DNA of 27,743 nucleotides from an uncultured Clostridia bacterium (GCA_910579745.1 CAJTVH010000043.1:1-27743), one strand, 5' to 3'; positions 7,882 through 16,261 are shown, counted from the stretch's first letter. Notes: a model not told the origin generated them from the sequence alone. Translations and numbers: made by a program.

Positions 7882-9882
7882 TTGAAAAAACAAATTTTTT
7901 CAACTATTTTAGCGTTATCTTTATGTGTGTCTGGCGTATTAAAAGCCTACGCATGGCAAGAAGACACTTTGTATCATGGAAATTTTCTTGCTGAGGAACT
8001 TACAAATGAATCGGTTCTTTCTAAGGAGGCGAATATTCCTACATATCAGGAAGCCTATGAGCGCATGATTGCCTTGCGGACAAAATACCCGGAAGGAAGG
8101 AATTGGACTAACTCTACTCCCTATTCACTCAGCAATTCATATACTTGGAAAGGAGGAAGAATCGAAGGAGTAAATTCCGGTGTAGGCTGTGTAGCTTTCG
8201 CTTTTCTTCTCAGTGACAAGGCGTTTGATAACCTGCCAGGGAGGATGATCAAAGGAGTTAAACTTTCAGATGTAAAAGTCGGAGATATTCTGAGAGTAAA
8301 CAATTATGCGCACACTGTGATTGTACTTCAAGTGAGTGATACAGGCGTAATTATTGCTGAGGGAAACTATAACAGTTCCGTTCACTGGGGGCGTTCAATG
8401 TCAAAGGATGAGGTTGAGGCCGCTGATTGCCTTATTACCCGTTATCCAGAAGGATATATCCCATCGGACGACCCAACTGTCAACGATCCAATTGAGGGGG
8501 GAGAAGGAACTCTTAACGGAAACCTCACCTGGAAATTGACAAAGGCGGGTACTCTTACAGTTTCCGGTAATGGAGCTATGCCAAACTTCAGTGAATTTAC
8601 GGAACGACCGTGGAATGATCATATTGACAAAATTTTGAAAATTGTTATTGAGAATGGCGTAACCAATATAAGCGACAATGCTTTCTACAATAGCAAGGCT
8701 CTTAGCCTAACCATTCCTTCCAGTGTGGAGTCTATAGGCAACAACGCTTTCCGCAAATCTCAGATTATTTCCGTTACTATTCCTGATGGTGTTAAGACTA
8801 TAGGTAACGATGCTTTCTGTGAATGTTCTAATCTTAGTTCCGTTGCTATTCCCAATAGTGTTAAAACTATAGGCGAACGCGCCTTTCGCAGCTGTAGAGA
8901 ACTTACTTCCATCGCTTTGCCTGCTAGCATTGAGTCAGTGGGTTCTGGGGCATTTACTGATTGTGATAATATGGAAAGCGCTACATTCGCTCCTGGCGAT
9001 GATGATAAAACAGTAATGATAGGCGATAATATGTTCACTAGATGCTACAGACTTACCAGTGTAACACTACCAAAAAAAATAAATCGTATTGGTGAGGGTA
9101 TGTTTCAGGTATGCGGAGCGCTTTCCAGTCTGAGTATTCCACAAGGCGCTGAGAGTATCGGAAGTCAAGCGTTCGCTTCTTGCTATAGCCTAACTAAACT
9201 CACGATTCCTGATAGCGTAACAGAAATAGGAATAGCCGCGCTTTCAGCTTGTCCTCAGCTAAAAGACATATATTTTAGCGGAGATGAGGCGCAGTGGAAC
9301 AGAATAAGAAAAATAGGTGACGTTAATACAGCTTTGCAAAAAATAACAATACATTACAACGACCCTGGCACTGAAACCACTATTTATAAACCAGAAATAA
9401 CAGCAAGCGAACTTGAACCTGAAAATGATAAAAAAGTAACCATTTCAATTAAAGCGACTGAAAAAAACGCGAAAATTTATTATACTACAAATGGTGCTGA
9501 ACCTACGATAACTTCTAATGAATATACTGAACCATTTGAAATAAGCGGATCAAATGAAACTATTATAATTAAAGCAATAACTGTGGTTAATGATAGAATT
9601 TCAGAAGTTTCTGTTAAGGAAATAAAATTTAGTAAATATGATTTAGATATTAAATTAGGAGATGTTGACGGTAAAATAGGTATAACTGTTAACGATGCGG
9701 CTTTGTTGCTTCAAAAAGTATTAAATAATGACTATAAATTACCCATAGAGGAAAAAACAACGGATTATATAAAATACGCCGATGTTGATGGTGATAAGGA
9801 ATTAACCGCTACAGACGCCGCGATAATTCTTGAAAAGGCACTTAACTCTGAGTTTATAATGCCTGTTGAGTCTAAAAATTAA
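7882..9882 (+). CDS. Secreted cysteine-hydrolase-like / leucine-rich-repeat / dockerin protein
   Basis: A 666-residue exported mosaic protein. The start is TTG 7882, with GGAGG 10 bases ahead. Residues 1-24 are a signal peptide (KKQIF, hydrophobic core, AYA-W). Residues about 75-195 resemble an NlpC/P60- or CHAP-like cysteine hydrolase, with Cys103 (SGVGCVAFAF), His144 (NYAHTVIV) and Glu160/Asn162 as candidate catalytic residues. About 208-255 is the module that leads into BspA-type repeats (NLTWKL, GTLTVSGNGAM, PWNDHI). About 256-490 carries LRR_5 repeats (pattern aF..C..L..v.iP.sv..IG). About 505-585 is a chitobiase C-terminal-like beta domain (KIYYTTNGAEPT). About 590-660 is a type I dockerin with two calcium loops (Asp594-Asp605 and Asp634-Asp645); in the first, Lys598 replaces the usual Asp/Asn. 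It is probably docked to a cohesin-bearing scaffold or surface protein and may act on peptidoglycan or protein; the substrate is unknown. DNA up to about 9350 is visibly richer in G+C than the 3' third. Confidence 0.85.
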   Translation: MKKQIFSTILALSLCVSGVLKAYAWQEDTLYHGNFLAEELTNESVLSKEANIPTYQEAYERMIALRTKYPEGRNWTNSTPYSLSNSYTWKGGRIEGVNSGVGCVAFAFLLSDKAFDNLPGRMIKGVKLSDVKVGDILRVNNYAHTVIVLQVSDTGVIIAEGNYNSSVHWGRSMSKDEVEAADCLITRYPEGYIPSDDPTVNDPIEGGEGTLNGNLTWKLTKAGTLTVSGNGAMPNFSEFTERPWNDHIDKILKIVIENGVTNISDNAFYNSKALSLTIPSSVESIGNNAFRKSQIISVTIPDGVKTIGNDAFCECSNLSSVAIPNSVKTIGERAFRSCRELTSIALPASIESVGSGAFTDCDNMESATFAPGDDDKTVMIGDNMFTRCYRLTSVTLPKKINRIGEGMFQVCGALSSLSIPQGAESIGSQAFASCYSLTKLTIPDSVTEIGIAALSACPQLKDIYFSGDEAQWNRIRKIGDVNTALQKITIHYNDPGTETTIYKPEITASELEPENDKKVTISIKATEKNAKIYYTTNGAEPTITSNEYTEPFEISGSNETIIIKAITVVNDRISEVSVKEIKFSKYDLDIKLGDVDGKIGITVNDAALLLQKVLNNDYKLPIEEKTTDYIKYADVDGDKELTATDAAIILEKALNSEFIMPVESKN

Positions 9883-9915
9883 TTAAACAAATATTTCATA
9901 ATAAAAAACAGAGTT

Positions 9916-9960
9916 ATCTCTGTAAAGTATAAGTTTATAAAAATTATACTTTACAGAGAT
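9916..9960 (+). terminator. Rho-independent terminator of the dockerin gene
   Basis: A perfect 17-bp stem: ATCTCTGTAAAGTATAA (9916-9932) pairs with 9944-9960 across an 11-base loop, followed by TTTTTATT. It lies 34 bases after the stop codon. Confidence 0.9.
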
Positions 9961-10608
9961 TTTTTATTGTAATTTTTTATGTATACCTTATAATATGTTT
10001 TTATGAGTTTAATGAGTTTAATGAATTATATAAATAATTGAAAATAGTTATAGAAGTCTAATTATAATCTCTTTTATAAAAAACTAAAGTTTAATATTAA
10101 ATTAATTCATACTGTTTAAAAAATCTATTCCGAAATTGAAACAGTTTTTTAAACAGTATGAATATTTATGTTACGTCATTGATCAATGCGCAGATAATTT
10201 TGTTTTAATAAGATATTACTATAAAAATAAGAATTTATAATGATGTATTGAGTAATTTCTATTTTAGTCTGAGCTATGCTATATTTTATTCATTATCCAA
10301 AATATTAATTAAATTCTTAACAGAAACATTGCAAATAAAATATAAAAGCGGTAAAATAGATATTACAAAAGCGTATAGTAATAAAAACTTAGTAAAAACG
10401 GCATTTATAAAAATATTACTTTATTATATAAATATTCAAATTCCAATATAGCTTTGCCACAAAAACTCAAGATAAGCTTCGATTATCCATGCTGTTTCCA
10501 TTCCTTATCCTAACAAATTTATTTAATTTGTATACCTCAAAGCAGTTTTTAGATACGCTATAAATATAAATAAAAATAATCCCTAAAATTTGAAAGGCTT
10601 ATAATAAA
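9961..10608. other. Gene-free spacer before the MocR-type regulator
   Basis: No credible gene. It holds the 19-bp inverted repeat at 10105-10163, a family 1 right-end fragment (CAGTTTTTAGATACGCTA, 10543-10560), and otherwise AT-rich DNA. A 67-codon open frame from a TTG at 10248 has no ribosome site and low-complexity, Ile/Lys-rich translation. Confidence 0.55.
10105..10163. repeat. Perfect 19-bp inverted repeat
   Basis: ATTCATACTGTTTAAAAAA (10105-10123) is repeated inverted at 10145-10163 around a 21-base centre. No T-run follows, so it is not a standard terminator. It may be an operator-like site or a very small inverted-repeat element; it ends about 445 bases before the MocR-type gene. 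Confidence 0.7.
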
Positions 10609-11973
10609 ATGCAAATTGATAAAAAATCAAATAAACCTATTTATTTACAGATATATGATAATGTTGTTGATGAAATAAAAAATGGTTATCTTATTCCATT
10701 TGAAAAACTAATTTCAAGAAGAAAACTTTCAATTCAGCTGGATATTTCACCACAAACAGTCGAAAACGCGTATCAAAAACTCATTTCAGATGGATACGTC
10801 TTCTCAAAACAAGGAAGCGGATATTTTGTCTCTTCAGAAAGAGTTTGGGACGAAGAACAACAAAAAATGAAAAGCAGGATATATAACTTTAGTACTAACG
10901 GCGTAGAAACCTCAAAATTACCTTTTCAGGAATGGGCAAAGCTTTTGAGAGCGACTGTCAGGGAAGACGCCGGACTTTTCCAGCATGGTGAAAAAGCGGG
11001 AGACTGGTGTTTAAGAAAAAGTATAAGAAGATTACTTTTCAGAACTCAAAATATAAAATGTAAAACAGAACAAATAATCATAGGTCCGGGATATGAGGAT
11101 CTTTTAAGGGAAATTTTCAATTTATTTGGTTCTGAGAAAAAGGTAATTATGAATAATTATTATAACTACCGAGCGAGAGCGGCCGCGATTTATATGGTAA
11201 ATAAAATTGAGTATGTAACAAATGATAAAAATGGAATAAATATTGAGGAACTTAATAACTTTGATGATGGAATTTTATACCAAGAGCCAACTCACGATTT
11301 ACCTATGGCGGTTACTCTTTCCGAGAAAAAAAGAAAAGCTTTAATTGACTGGGCAAAAGAAAAAGAAGAACGGTATATCATTGAGGACGCCAGCGATAAT
11401 GATTTTCAGTATGGTGAAAACGAAAAAACACTTTGGGAACTTTCTAACGGTAAAAAAGTTATTTACATTGGAAACTTTTCAATGACTATCGCTCCATCCA
11501 TGAAAATCGGATACATTGTCGCTCCCGAGGAAATAATAAAATGGTGGTTTAATAAAAAAATGTTTTATCTTAATAGAGTTTCAAGAATTGAGCAAGTTAC
11601 TTTATCAAAGTTTATTGATTTAGGCTATTATGAAAAACATATTAATTATATGTGTGATGTTTATAAGGAAAAAACAAGAGTAGTAAAAGAAACTGTATTT
11701 AATTCTCCTTTGGGTAAAAAAACCGAGATTACTGGAGATACGGCAGGTATGTACTGTAATATGTTCTTTGACATCTCATTACCGGAGAATGAGGCAAGGG
11801 ATCTGTGTATAAAAAACGGAATCAAGATAAGCGCTCTTACTACTTGTATTGAGGATACCTCAAAAGCGACGTTACCTGAAAATACTTATAATATAGGATA
11901 TGGAGAATTAAAAATTTCTCAAATAAAAGACGGATTAAATTTACTCGCGAAAGTCTGGAAAAAATATTTATAA
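10609..11973 (+). CDS. MocR/PdxR-type GntR regulator with degenerate aminotransferase domain
   Basis: A 454-residue protein. Residues about 1-75 form a GntR winged helix (PIYLQIYDNVVDEIKNG, then SRRKLSIQL and the recognition region SPQTVENAYQKL). Residues about 105-450 are a fold-type I aminotransferase-like domain as in GabR, PdxR and TauR. In those proteins PLP is bound by the Lys of 'G.FSK..AP..R.GY'; here the motif reads GNFSMTIAPSMKIGY, so Met292 replaces that Lys. The usual 'EDDYDSEF' reads EDASDNDF (259-266). It may therefore sense a ligand without a covalent PLP link, or have lost ligand sensing. No PLP synthesis, GABA or taurine gene adjoins it, so its target is unknown. A GAAAGG site lies rather far (about 13 bases) from the ATG. 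Confidence 0.88.
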   Translation: MQIDKKSNKPIYLQIYDNVVDEIKNGYLIPFEKLISRRKLSIQLDISPQTVENAYQKLISDGYVFSKQGSGYFVSSERVWDEEQQKMKSRIYNFSTNGVETSKLPFQEWAKLLRATVREDAGLFQHGEKAGDWCLRKSIRRLLFRTQNIKCKTEQIIIGPGYEDLLREIFNLFGSEKKVIMNNYYNYRARAAAIYMVNKIEYVTNDKNGINIEELNNFDDGILYQEPTHDLPMAVTLSEKKRKALIDWAKEKEERYIIEDASDNDFQYGENEKTLWELSNGKKVIYIGNFSMTIAPSMKIGYIVAPEEIIKWWFNKKMFYLNRVSRIEQVTLSKFIDLGYYEKHINYMCDVYKEKTRVVKETVFNSPLGKKTEITGDTAGMYCNMFFDISLPENEARDLCIKNGIKISALTTCIEDTSKATLPENTYNIGYGELKISQIKDGLNLLAKVWKKYL

Positions 11974-12396
11974 TTGGTATGATAGTTTTTTAAAAAATTA
12001 GCACTATTAAAAATATTTTCACTGCCTTATAATGTAAGAATAGAAAAATAGAAGTTTTTTTATATTCTCAAAATCAACATCATTCCAAGTTAAAACGATA
12101 GCCTTGTATAGCTTTATAAATTTAAATAATTTTATATTTAATGTAATCACAAAATATTTTAATTTTTACCTGGTTGCCCTGCCTTTTTAAATAAATATAT
12201 TGAACAAAATATTTATCTATGTTAAAATAAAAACATTGATATTATAGGTAACACCCTACAATTATAATCTTATAGCTTTTATTGATATTTTTCTCTCGTT
12301 GAAAAACATCATCTCAAACCTATTTTATTAAATTACACAGTGTTACCTATAAACTTTTTATAAATAATCCTATACTTTTTGAAAGGAATGACTAAT
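11974..12396. other. Gene-free spacer upstream of bcp
   Basis: AT-rich and without a credible gene. Its main feature is the inverted-repeat element at 12242-12352, which ends 44 bases before the bcp start and may carry or interrupt the bcp promoter region. Confidence 0.55.
12242..12352. repeat. Inverted-repeat element, family 3 (single copy here)
   Basis: A 111-bp segment bounded by perfect 13-bp inverted repeats, TTATAGGTAACAC (12242-12254) and GTGTTACCTATAA (12340-12352). The interior is AT-rich and non-coding. The ends begin TTATAG, like family 2, but differ after that. It may be a MITE or a regulatory stem of the bcp transcript. Confidence 0.55.
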
Positions 12397-12861
12397 ATGC
12401 TCGAAGAAGGTATCAAAGCTCCTGAATTTTCTTTGCCTGATAAAGATGGAAATATTGTTAATTTAAGCGATTTTAAAGGAAAAAAAGTTATTTTATACTT
12501 TTATCCCAAAGACTCTACTCCAGGATGTACGAAACAGGCTTGCGGTTTTCGGGATAATTTTTCCGAATATCAAAAATTAAATGCCGTTGTAATAGGGATT
12601 AGTAAAGACAGCGTTAAATCTCATACAAATTTCGCGTCAAAGCAAAATCTTAATTTTATTATTCTCTCTGACACAGAACTTAACACAATCAAAGCTTATG
12701 GCGTTTGGCAAGAAAAGAAAAATTACGGTAAAGTAAGTATGGGCGTAGTAAGAACCACATATGTTATTGATGAAAATGGTGTTATTGAAAAAGTTTTTAA
12801 AAAGGTTAAAACGGCGGATAATCCTATAGACGTACTTGAATATTTAAAGAATAATTTATGA
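12397..12861 (+). CDS. bcp: Thioredoxin-dependent thiol peroxidase, Bcp/PrxQ type
   Basis: Peroxiredoxin reducing hydrogen and organic peroxides with thioredoxin as donor; a cytosolic defence enzyme in an otherwise anaerobic gene set. The product is 154 residues from ATG 12397, which has AAAGGA ahead; in-frame starts just upstream (TTG 12379, ATG 12388) overlap that site. The active site TPGCTKQAC gives peroxidatic Cys44 and resolving Cys49, the five-residue spacing of atypical two-Cys PrxQ enzymes. DSTPGCT and VVRTTYVID also match the family. It overlaps sfsA by 4 bases (ATGA), so the two are translationally coupled. Confidence 0.95.
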   Translation: MLEEGIKAPEFSLPDKDGNIVNLSDFKGKKVILYFYPKDSTPGCTKQACGFRDNFSEYQKLNAVVIGISKDSVKSHTNFASKQNLNFIILSDTELNTIKAYGVWQEKKNYGKVSMGVVRTTYVIDENGVIEKVFKKVKTADNPIDVLEYLKNNL

Positions 12862-13538
12862 AATATTATAATATAAAAAAGGGAATTTTTAAAAAAAGAG
12901 AAAATAGATTTATAGCTTATATTGAAATAAATGGGAAAATAGAAAAATGTCATGTAAAGAATACTGGAAGATGTAAGGAACTTCTCGTTGATAACGCGAC
13001 TGTTTTCGTTGAGGAAAATTTTTCTGAAAATAGGAAAACAAAGTTTTCCCTTATTTCAGTTATAAAAAATAATTTATTTATAAATATGGACTCTCAGGCG
13101 CCTAATAAAGCTGTATTTGAGTGGCTTAAAAAAGGTTGCCTTTTTAACGACTTAACTTTTCTCAAAAGTGAGGTTAAATTCAGAAACTCACGTTTTGACT
13201 TTTATGCGGAAAGAAATGATAAAAAAATTTTTATTGAGGTTAAAGGCGTTACCCTTGAGGAAAACAGAGTCGTAAAGTTTCCCGACGCACCGACACAAAG
13301 AGGAATTAAACATATTTTTGAACTCTGTGAGGCTGTTAAAGAAGGATATGAGGCATATATAATATTTGTGGTACAGATGAAAGGCGCCATATGGTTTGAG
13401 CCTAACTATAAGACTCATCCTGAATTCGGAGAAGCTTTAAAAACAGCCCAAGAGTATGGCGTCAATATTTTAGCTTTTGATTGCAATGTAGGAATTGATT
13501 TTATTGATATTGATAAAAAAATTGATATAAGATTGTGA
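12858..13538 (+). CDS. sfsA: SfsA family protein (sugar fermentation stimulation homologue)
   Basis: A 226-residue protein of normal SfsA length. Family marks are HVKNTGRCKELL (32-43), SRFDFY with FIEVKGVTL (111-133) and FPDAPTQRG (141-149). The Asp and E-x-K arrangement is that of a PD-(D/E)XK nuclease-like fold. In E. coli SfsA was linked to maltose gene expression and DNA binding, but the molecular function is not settled. It starts inside the end of bcp and is probably expressed with it. Confidence 0.93.
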   Translation: MKYYNIKKGIFKKRENRFIAYIEINGKIEKCHVKNTGRCKELLVDNATVFVEENFSENRKTKFSLISVIKNNLFINMDSQAPNKAVFEWLKKGCLFNDLTFLKSEVKFRNSRFDFYAERNDKKIFIEVKGVTLEENRVVKFPDAPTQRGIKHIFELCEAVKEGYEAYIIFVVQMKGAIWFEPNYKTHPEFGEALKTAQEYGVNILAFDCNVGIDFIDIDKKIDIRL

Positions 13539-13643
13539 GGCGTTTTATAGGCCAAATAAGAAAATTAATTCATAAAACGATTGAATATTTCGATGGGTAT
13601 GTTGAAAGAATAAATCACTTTTTGAAAGTTTTAAGTTTCACTA

Positions 13644-13802
13644 GAGCGTATCTGAAATAAAATGCGCGCGAAAAATTATAAAAAATAAAACGAAACAAAA
13701 AGGCTTTTCTGTTTAATTGAACCGTTTTCGCTTATTTTTTAATAATTTTTTGTATATTTTGCGTATATAACTGATAGCTTATAATAGTTTTCAGATACGC
13801 CC
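13644..13802 (+). repeat. MITE-like element, family 1, full-length copy
   Basis: 159 bp, the same orientation as 5541-5701 and nearly identical to it. Ends are GAGCGTATCTGAAA and GTTTTCAGATACGCC. TA flanks both sides (13642-13643 and 13803-13804). It lies about 100 bases after sfsA. Confidence 0.9.
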
Positions 13803-13809
13803 TAATTTC

Positions 13810-14099
13810 GGAAAACAAAAATATTGATAGCAATACTATGGTTATTATTGAGGATATCGCTATTGTTCATGATATCGGCATTGAAATAAACGAGCAAAAC
13901 ATTGTTATATGTATGATGATTTCCGATAATAAAATAAACTTTTTCAATAAAGTTTTTATAAAAATCAAATGATATTAATATTTTTTCAGCTTCCGCAGGA
14001 CCTTCAACTTCTCAATATTTTTCGTTACTACAACAATATTAAAAAAATAGAACGGCAATTAGCAGTCGAAGCTGATTTTCTAATAAATATATTCGAGTA
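13810..14099 (+). pseudogene. Relic resembling the C-terminus of a PTS EIIA-type domain
   Basis: Frame ending at TGA 13970-13972 reads VIIEDIAIVHDIGIEI, then INEQNIVICMM and KINFFNKVFIKIK. This resembles the 'giAIPH......i.v..l..pI.f....V..vf' run of fructose/mannitol-type EIIA domains, also found at the end of PRD regulators. The phospho-acceptor His would fall in IVHD. A shifted frame afterwards reads IERQLAVEADFLINIFE to a TAA near 14097-14099. There is no start or ribosome site, and stops break the frame. The 5' part ends at the repeat element. Recognition is by eye and weak. Confidence 0.3.
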
Positions 14100-14235
14100 A
14101 AAAATAGATAGAATCCAAATAAAACCTCTTAAAAAAATTTTTTCAAAATAAAAACATACATAGATTTATTTGAAAAATATATTTATAAAAATTAGTCTTT
14201 AGTATCTGAAATCTTAAATTTGAGGTGTTTTTATT

Positions 14236-15120
14236 ATGCTTATTAAAAAATTGAGATTCCTCCTATTATTTGTAACATCTCTAAGCTTATTTGAGGGGTG
14301 TTCCATATATAATTCTAATTTTGACAGTGATTACAGTTCCGATTATTTTCAGTTTAACAGCGAATTTTATACAAAAGAAACTTCAACTGATAATAACTCC
14401 TATGGTAATGAAATGAAAATTGAAAGATCTTCAGACGTTAATTTGGATATAAACGGCGGAGCTGATTTATATGAAAGAAATTTTGATCATAAAGAATCTT
14501 CGTATTATAAGAATTTGGATTTTTATAATATGAAGTCTAAAGGTTCTTTAAAAATATTACATAACTTTAAAACATATCAGCAAACAAGTGAGAATTCAAG
14601 CGGTGAAGCCTGTGTTTTAACTGTTCTCAACAGATATAATAAAAAAGGCGATTTTACGGAAGAAAAATTACACAACTTAATAAATGCCGGAAAAAAGCAA
14701 AAATGTATGAGCCTTAAACAAATGATTGATATTTATAACAAGATTGGTAATTTTAAATTATATACTACATTTGACGTTATAGAAACAGAAAGAAAACTTG
14801 GTAATAAAAATATTGAATACTCAAAATATTTTAATAAAGATTTTATAATTAAAAATCTTAAAGACGGCGTTCCTATTACAATATGCCGAAAAGAATTAGG
14901 AGTACAATGGTTTAATATAATTGGTTACGACGATATGGGAACCGATAGTATTTATGATGATGTAATTATTGTTACAAATTCTTATGATGTTATAGACCAT
15001 AATCAGGACGGTTACAGCGTTATTTCAGCGTTAAAATTATTTTCTGATTTTTCTACAGATGGCTTCTTTGATGAAGCTGATTTGAATGAATTTTTATTTA
15101 TCATTGCTATTCCTATATAA
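14236..15120 (+). CDS. Putative lipoprotein with degenerate C39-like peptidase domain
   Basis: A 294-residue exported protein. Residues 1-22 form a short signal sequence ending FEGC, so Cys22 may be lipidated, although Glu at -2 is unusual. Residues about 25-100 are a low-complexity Ser/Asn/Tyr/Asp linker. About 105-290 resembles the peptidase C39-like family: FKTYQQTSENSSGEACVLTV lines up with the usual 'Q...SCGPACV..VL', and GYDDMGTDSIYDD with the later D-x-x-D-H-x-Q-D-G-Y (251-260) is typical. The expected nucleophile Cys is Ser122, and the expected His before W..IIGYD is Gln224, so peptidase activity is doubtful; Cys126 is one Cys nearby. GAGGTG precedes ATG 14236. It stands alone. Confidence 0.7.
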   Translation: MLIKKLRFLLLFVTSLSLFEGCSIYNSNFDSDYSSDYFQFNSEFYTKETSTDNNSYGNEMKIERSSDVNLDINGGADLYERNFDHKESSYYKNLDFYNMKSKGSLKILHNFKTYQQTSENSSGEACVLTVLNRYNKKGDFTEEKLHNLINAGKKQKCMSLKQMIDIYNKIGNFKLYTTFDVIETERKLGNKNIEYSKYFNKDFIIKNLKDGVPITICRKELGVQWFNIIGYDDMGTDSIYDDVIIVTNSYDVIDHNQDGYSVISALKLFSDFSTDGFFDEADLNEFLFIIAIPI

Positions 15121-15268
15121 GTGTGCTTTCTTAAAACTAAAAAAATTTATTTGTTAAATTAATTATATTTAAAAACTTTATAATAATTATCAAAATAAAA
15201 TATTAAGATAATATAATCCATCATTTCAAAAACGAAAAATCTATGTAGTTTTGTTTTTAAATGAGTAT

Positions 15269-15309
15269 TTATAATTTCTTACGCGTATTTTGATTTTTAA
15301 ATGCACTCT
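15269..15309. repeat. Family 1 element, decayed right end
   Basis: ATAATTTCTTACGCGTATTT followed by TGATTTTTAAATGCACTC matches the right end of the element at 3465-3599. The rest of the 213-base spacer 15121-15333 may be the drifted remainder. It ends about 10 bases before the crcB ribosome site. Confidence 0.55.
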
Positions 15310-15333
15310 AAAACTTACAAGAAGGAAAATAAA

Positions 15334-15687
15334 ATGACAAATATTATAATGGTAGGATTAGGCGGGGCTACAGGTTCAGTATTACGTTATACAATTAGTT
15401 TAATACCAAATAAATATACATTTCCATTAATAACATTAGTTATTAATATCTTGGGCGCTGTTCTGATAGGATATATAACAGGAGTTTCCATAAAAAAAGA
15501 TATGCCGTCGCGATCTATTTTATTTTTAAAAACAGGATTGTGTGGAGGATTTACCACATTTTCGACTTTTTCGTTGGAGGCGTATTCTTTATTCCAAAAT
15601 GGAAACTATTTTTATTCAATCTTATATGTTTTATTGAGTTTTATCGGCTGTTTAATCGGTGTTTGGCTTGGAATGAAATTAGCCTAA
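15334..15687 (+). CDS. crcB: Fluoride ion channel FluC/CrcB
   Basis: A small membrane protein that exports fluoride as a dual-topology dimer. From ATG 15334 it has 117 residues, the family's usual size. An in-frame ATG at 15301 lies in the repeat remnant, while AAGAAGG before 15334 supports the shorter form. Family marks are GGATGSVLRY (10-19, with Arg18), Asn38 in INILGA, and GGFTTFSTFS (71-80, carrying the sodium/fluoride-pore residues). There are four hydrophobic segments. A single copy implies a homodimer. No fluoride riboswitch was recognised upstream. The GNAT gene follows after 43 bases. Confidence 0.93.
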   Translation: MTNIIMVGLGGATGSVLRYTISLIPNKYTFPLITLVINILGAVLIGYITGVSIKKDMPSRSILFLKTGLCGGFTTFSTFSLEAYSLFQNGNYFYSILYVLLSFIGCLIGVWLGMKLA

Positions 15688-15730
15688 TTAATTAAACGCA
15701 CAAATTGGAATTTGGGGGAAATTTTTATAA

Positions 15731-16261
15731 ATGATTCAATATAGAAATTTATACGCTGATGAGATAAACAGAGAATTATTCAAAGATTTTATTCGTCATC
15801 AAAATGTCACAAAATGTTGGAGAAAAGAAAATAACAAATGGACAATTAAAAGCATAACCTTTATCGATGATTGGACAGAAGCCGACTATAAAATATTAAT
15901 TTCTTGCTTAAAACACACAATTATTACCGGCGGATTTGTATACGCCGCTTTCTATGATGGAATATTGAAAGGTTTTGTTTCGGTTGAGCCTGTTTTATTT
16001 GGCGGAAAAGAAAAATATCTTGATTTATCAAGCATTCACATATCCGAAGATATGCGAAATAGAGGAATTGGAGCGAAACTTTTTATTATGGCAAAAAAAT
16101 GGGCTAAGAAAAACGGAGCGAATAAATTATATATATCAGCTCATTCGGCTGTTGAAAGTCAGGCATTCTATAAAAAAATGGGATGTGTTGAGGCAAAAAT
16201 ATATAATCAGAAACATGTTGACAAAGAACCTTATGATTGTCAGTTAGAGTGTGAGCTTTAA
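15731..16261 (+). CDS. GNAT family N-acetyltransferase
   Basis: A 176-residue acetyl-CoA-dependent acetyltransferase. Acetyl-CoA binding motif A reads LSSIHISEDMRNRGIGAKLF, with the R-x-x-G-x-G/A pyrophosphate loop at 109-115. SAHSAVESQAFYKKMGC (motif B region) follows, as in many small-molecule acetyltransferases. GGGGGAA sits at good distance before ATG 15731. The substrate cannot be told from sequence. It is probably co-transcribed with crcB and ends before the shared terminator. Confidence 0.88.
   Translation: MIQYRNLYADEINRELFKDFIRHQNVTKCWRKENNKWTIKSITFIDDWTEADYKILISCLKHTIITGGFVYAAFYDGILKGFVSVEPVLFGGKEKYLDLSSIHISEDMRNRGIGAKLFIMAKKWAKKNGANKLYISAHSAVESQAFYKKMGCVEAKIYNQKHVDKEPYDCQLECEL

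Larger units (their letters stand above)
13539..14235. other. Spacer with repeat element and gene relic
   Basis: Contains the full family 1 repeat copy (13644-13802) and a broken PTS EIIA-like relic (about 13810-14099). The last 130 bases before the lipoprotein gene are AT-rich with no recognisable site except GAGGTG, the ribosome site at 14222. Confidence 0.55.

Noticed and set aside
10248..10451. 67-codon plus-strand frame from a TTG
   Set aside because: No ribosome site, AT-driven low-complexity translation, and it lies in a spacer with repeat fragments.
15121..15333. Possible fluoride riboswitch ahead of crcB
   Set aside because: I looked for the conserved GG-GAUGG-type core and its pseudoknot partner and saw neither; the spacer is AT-rich with a repeat end.
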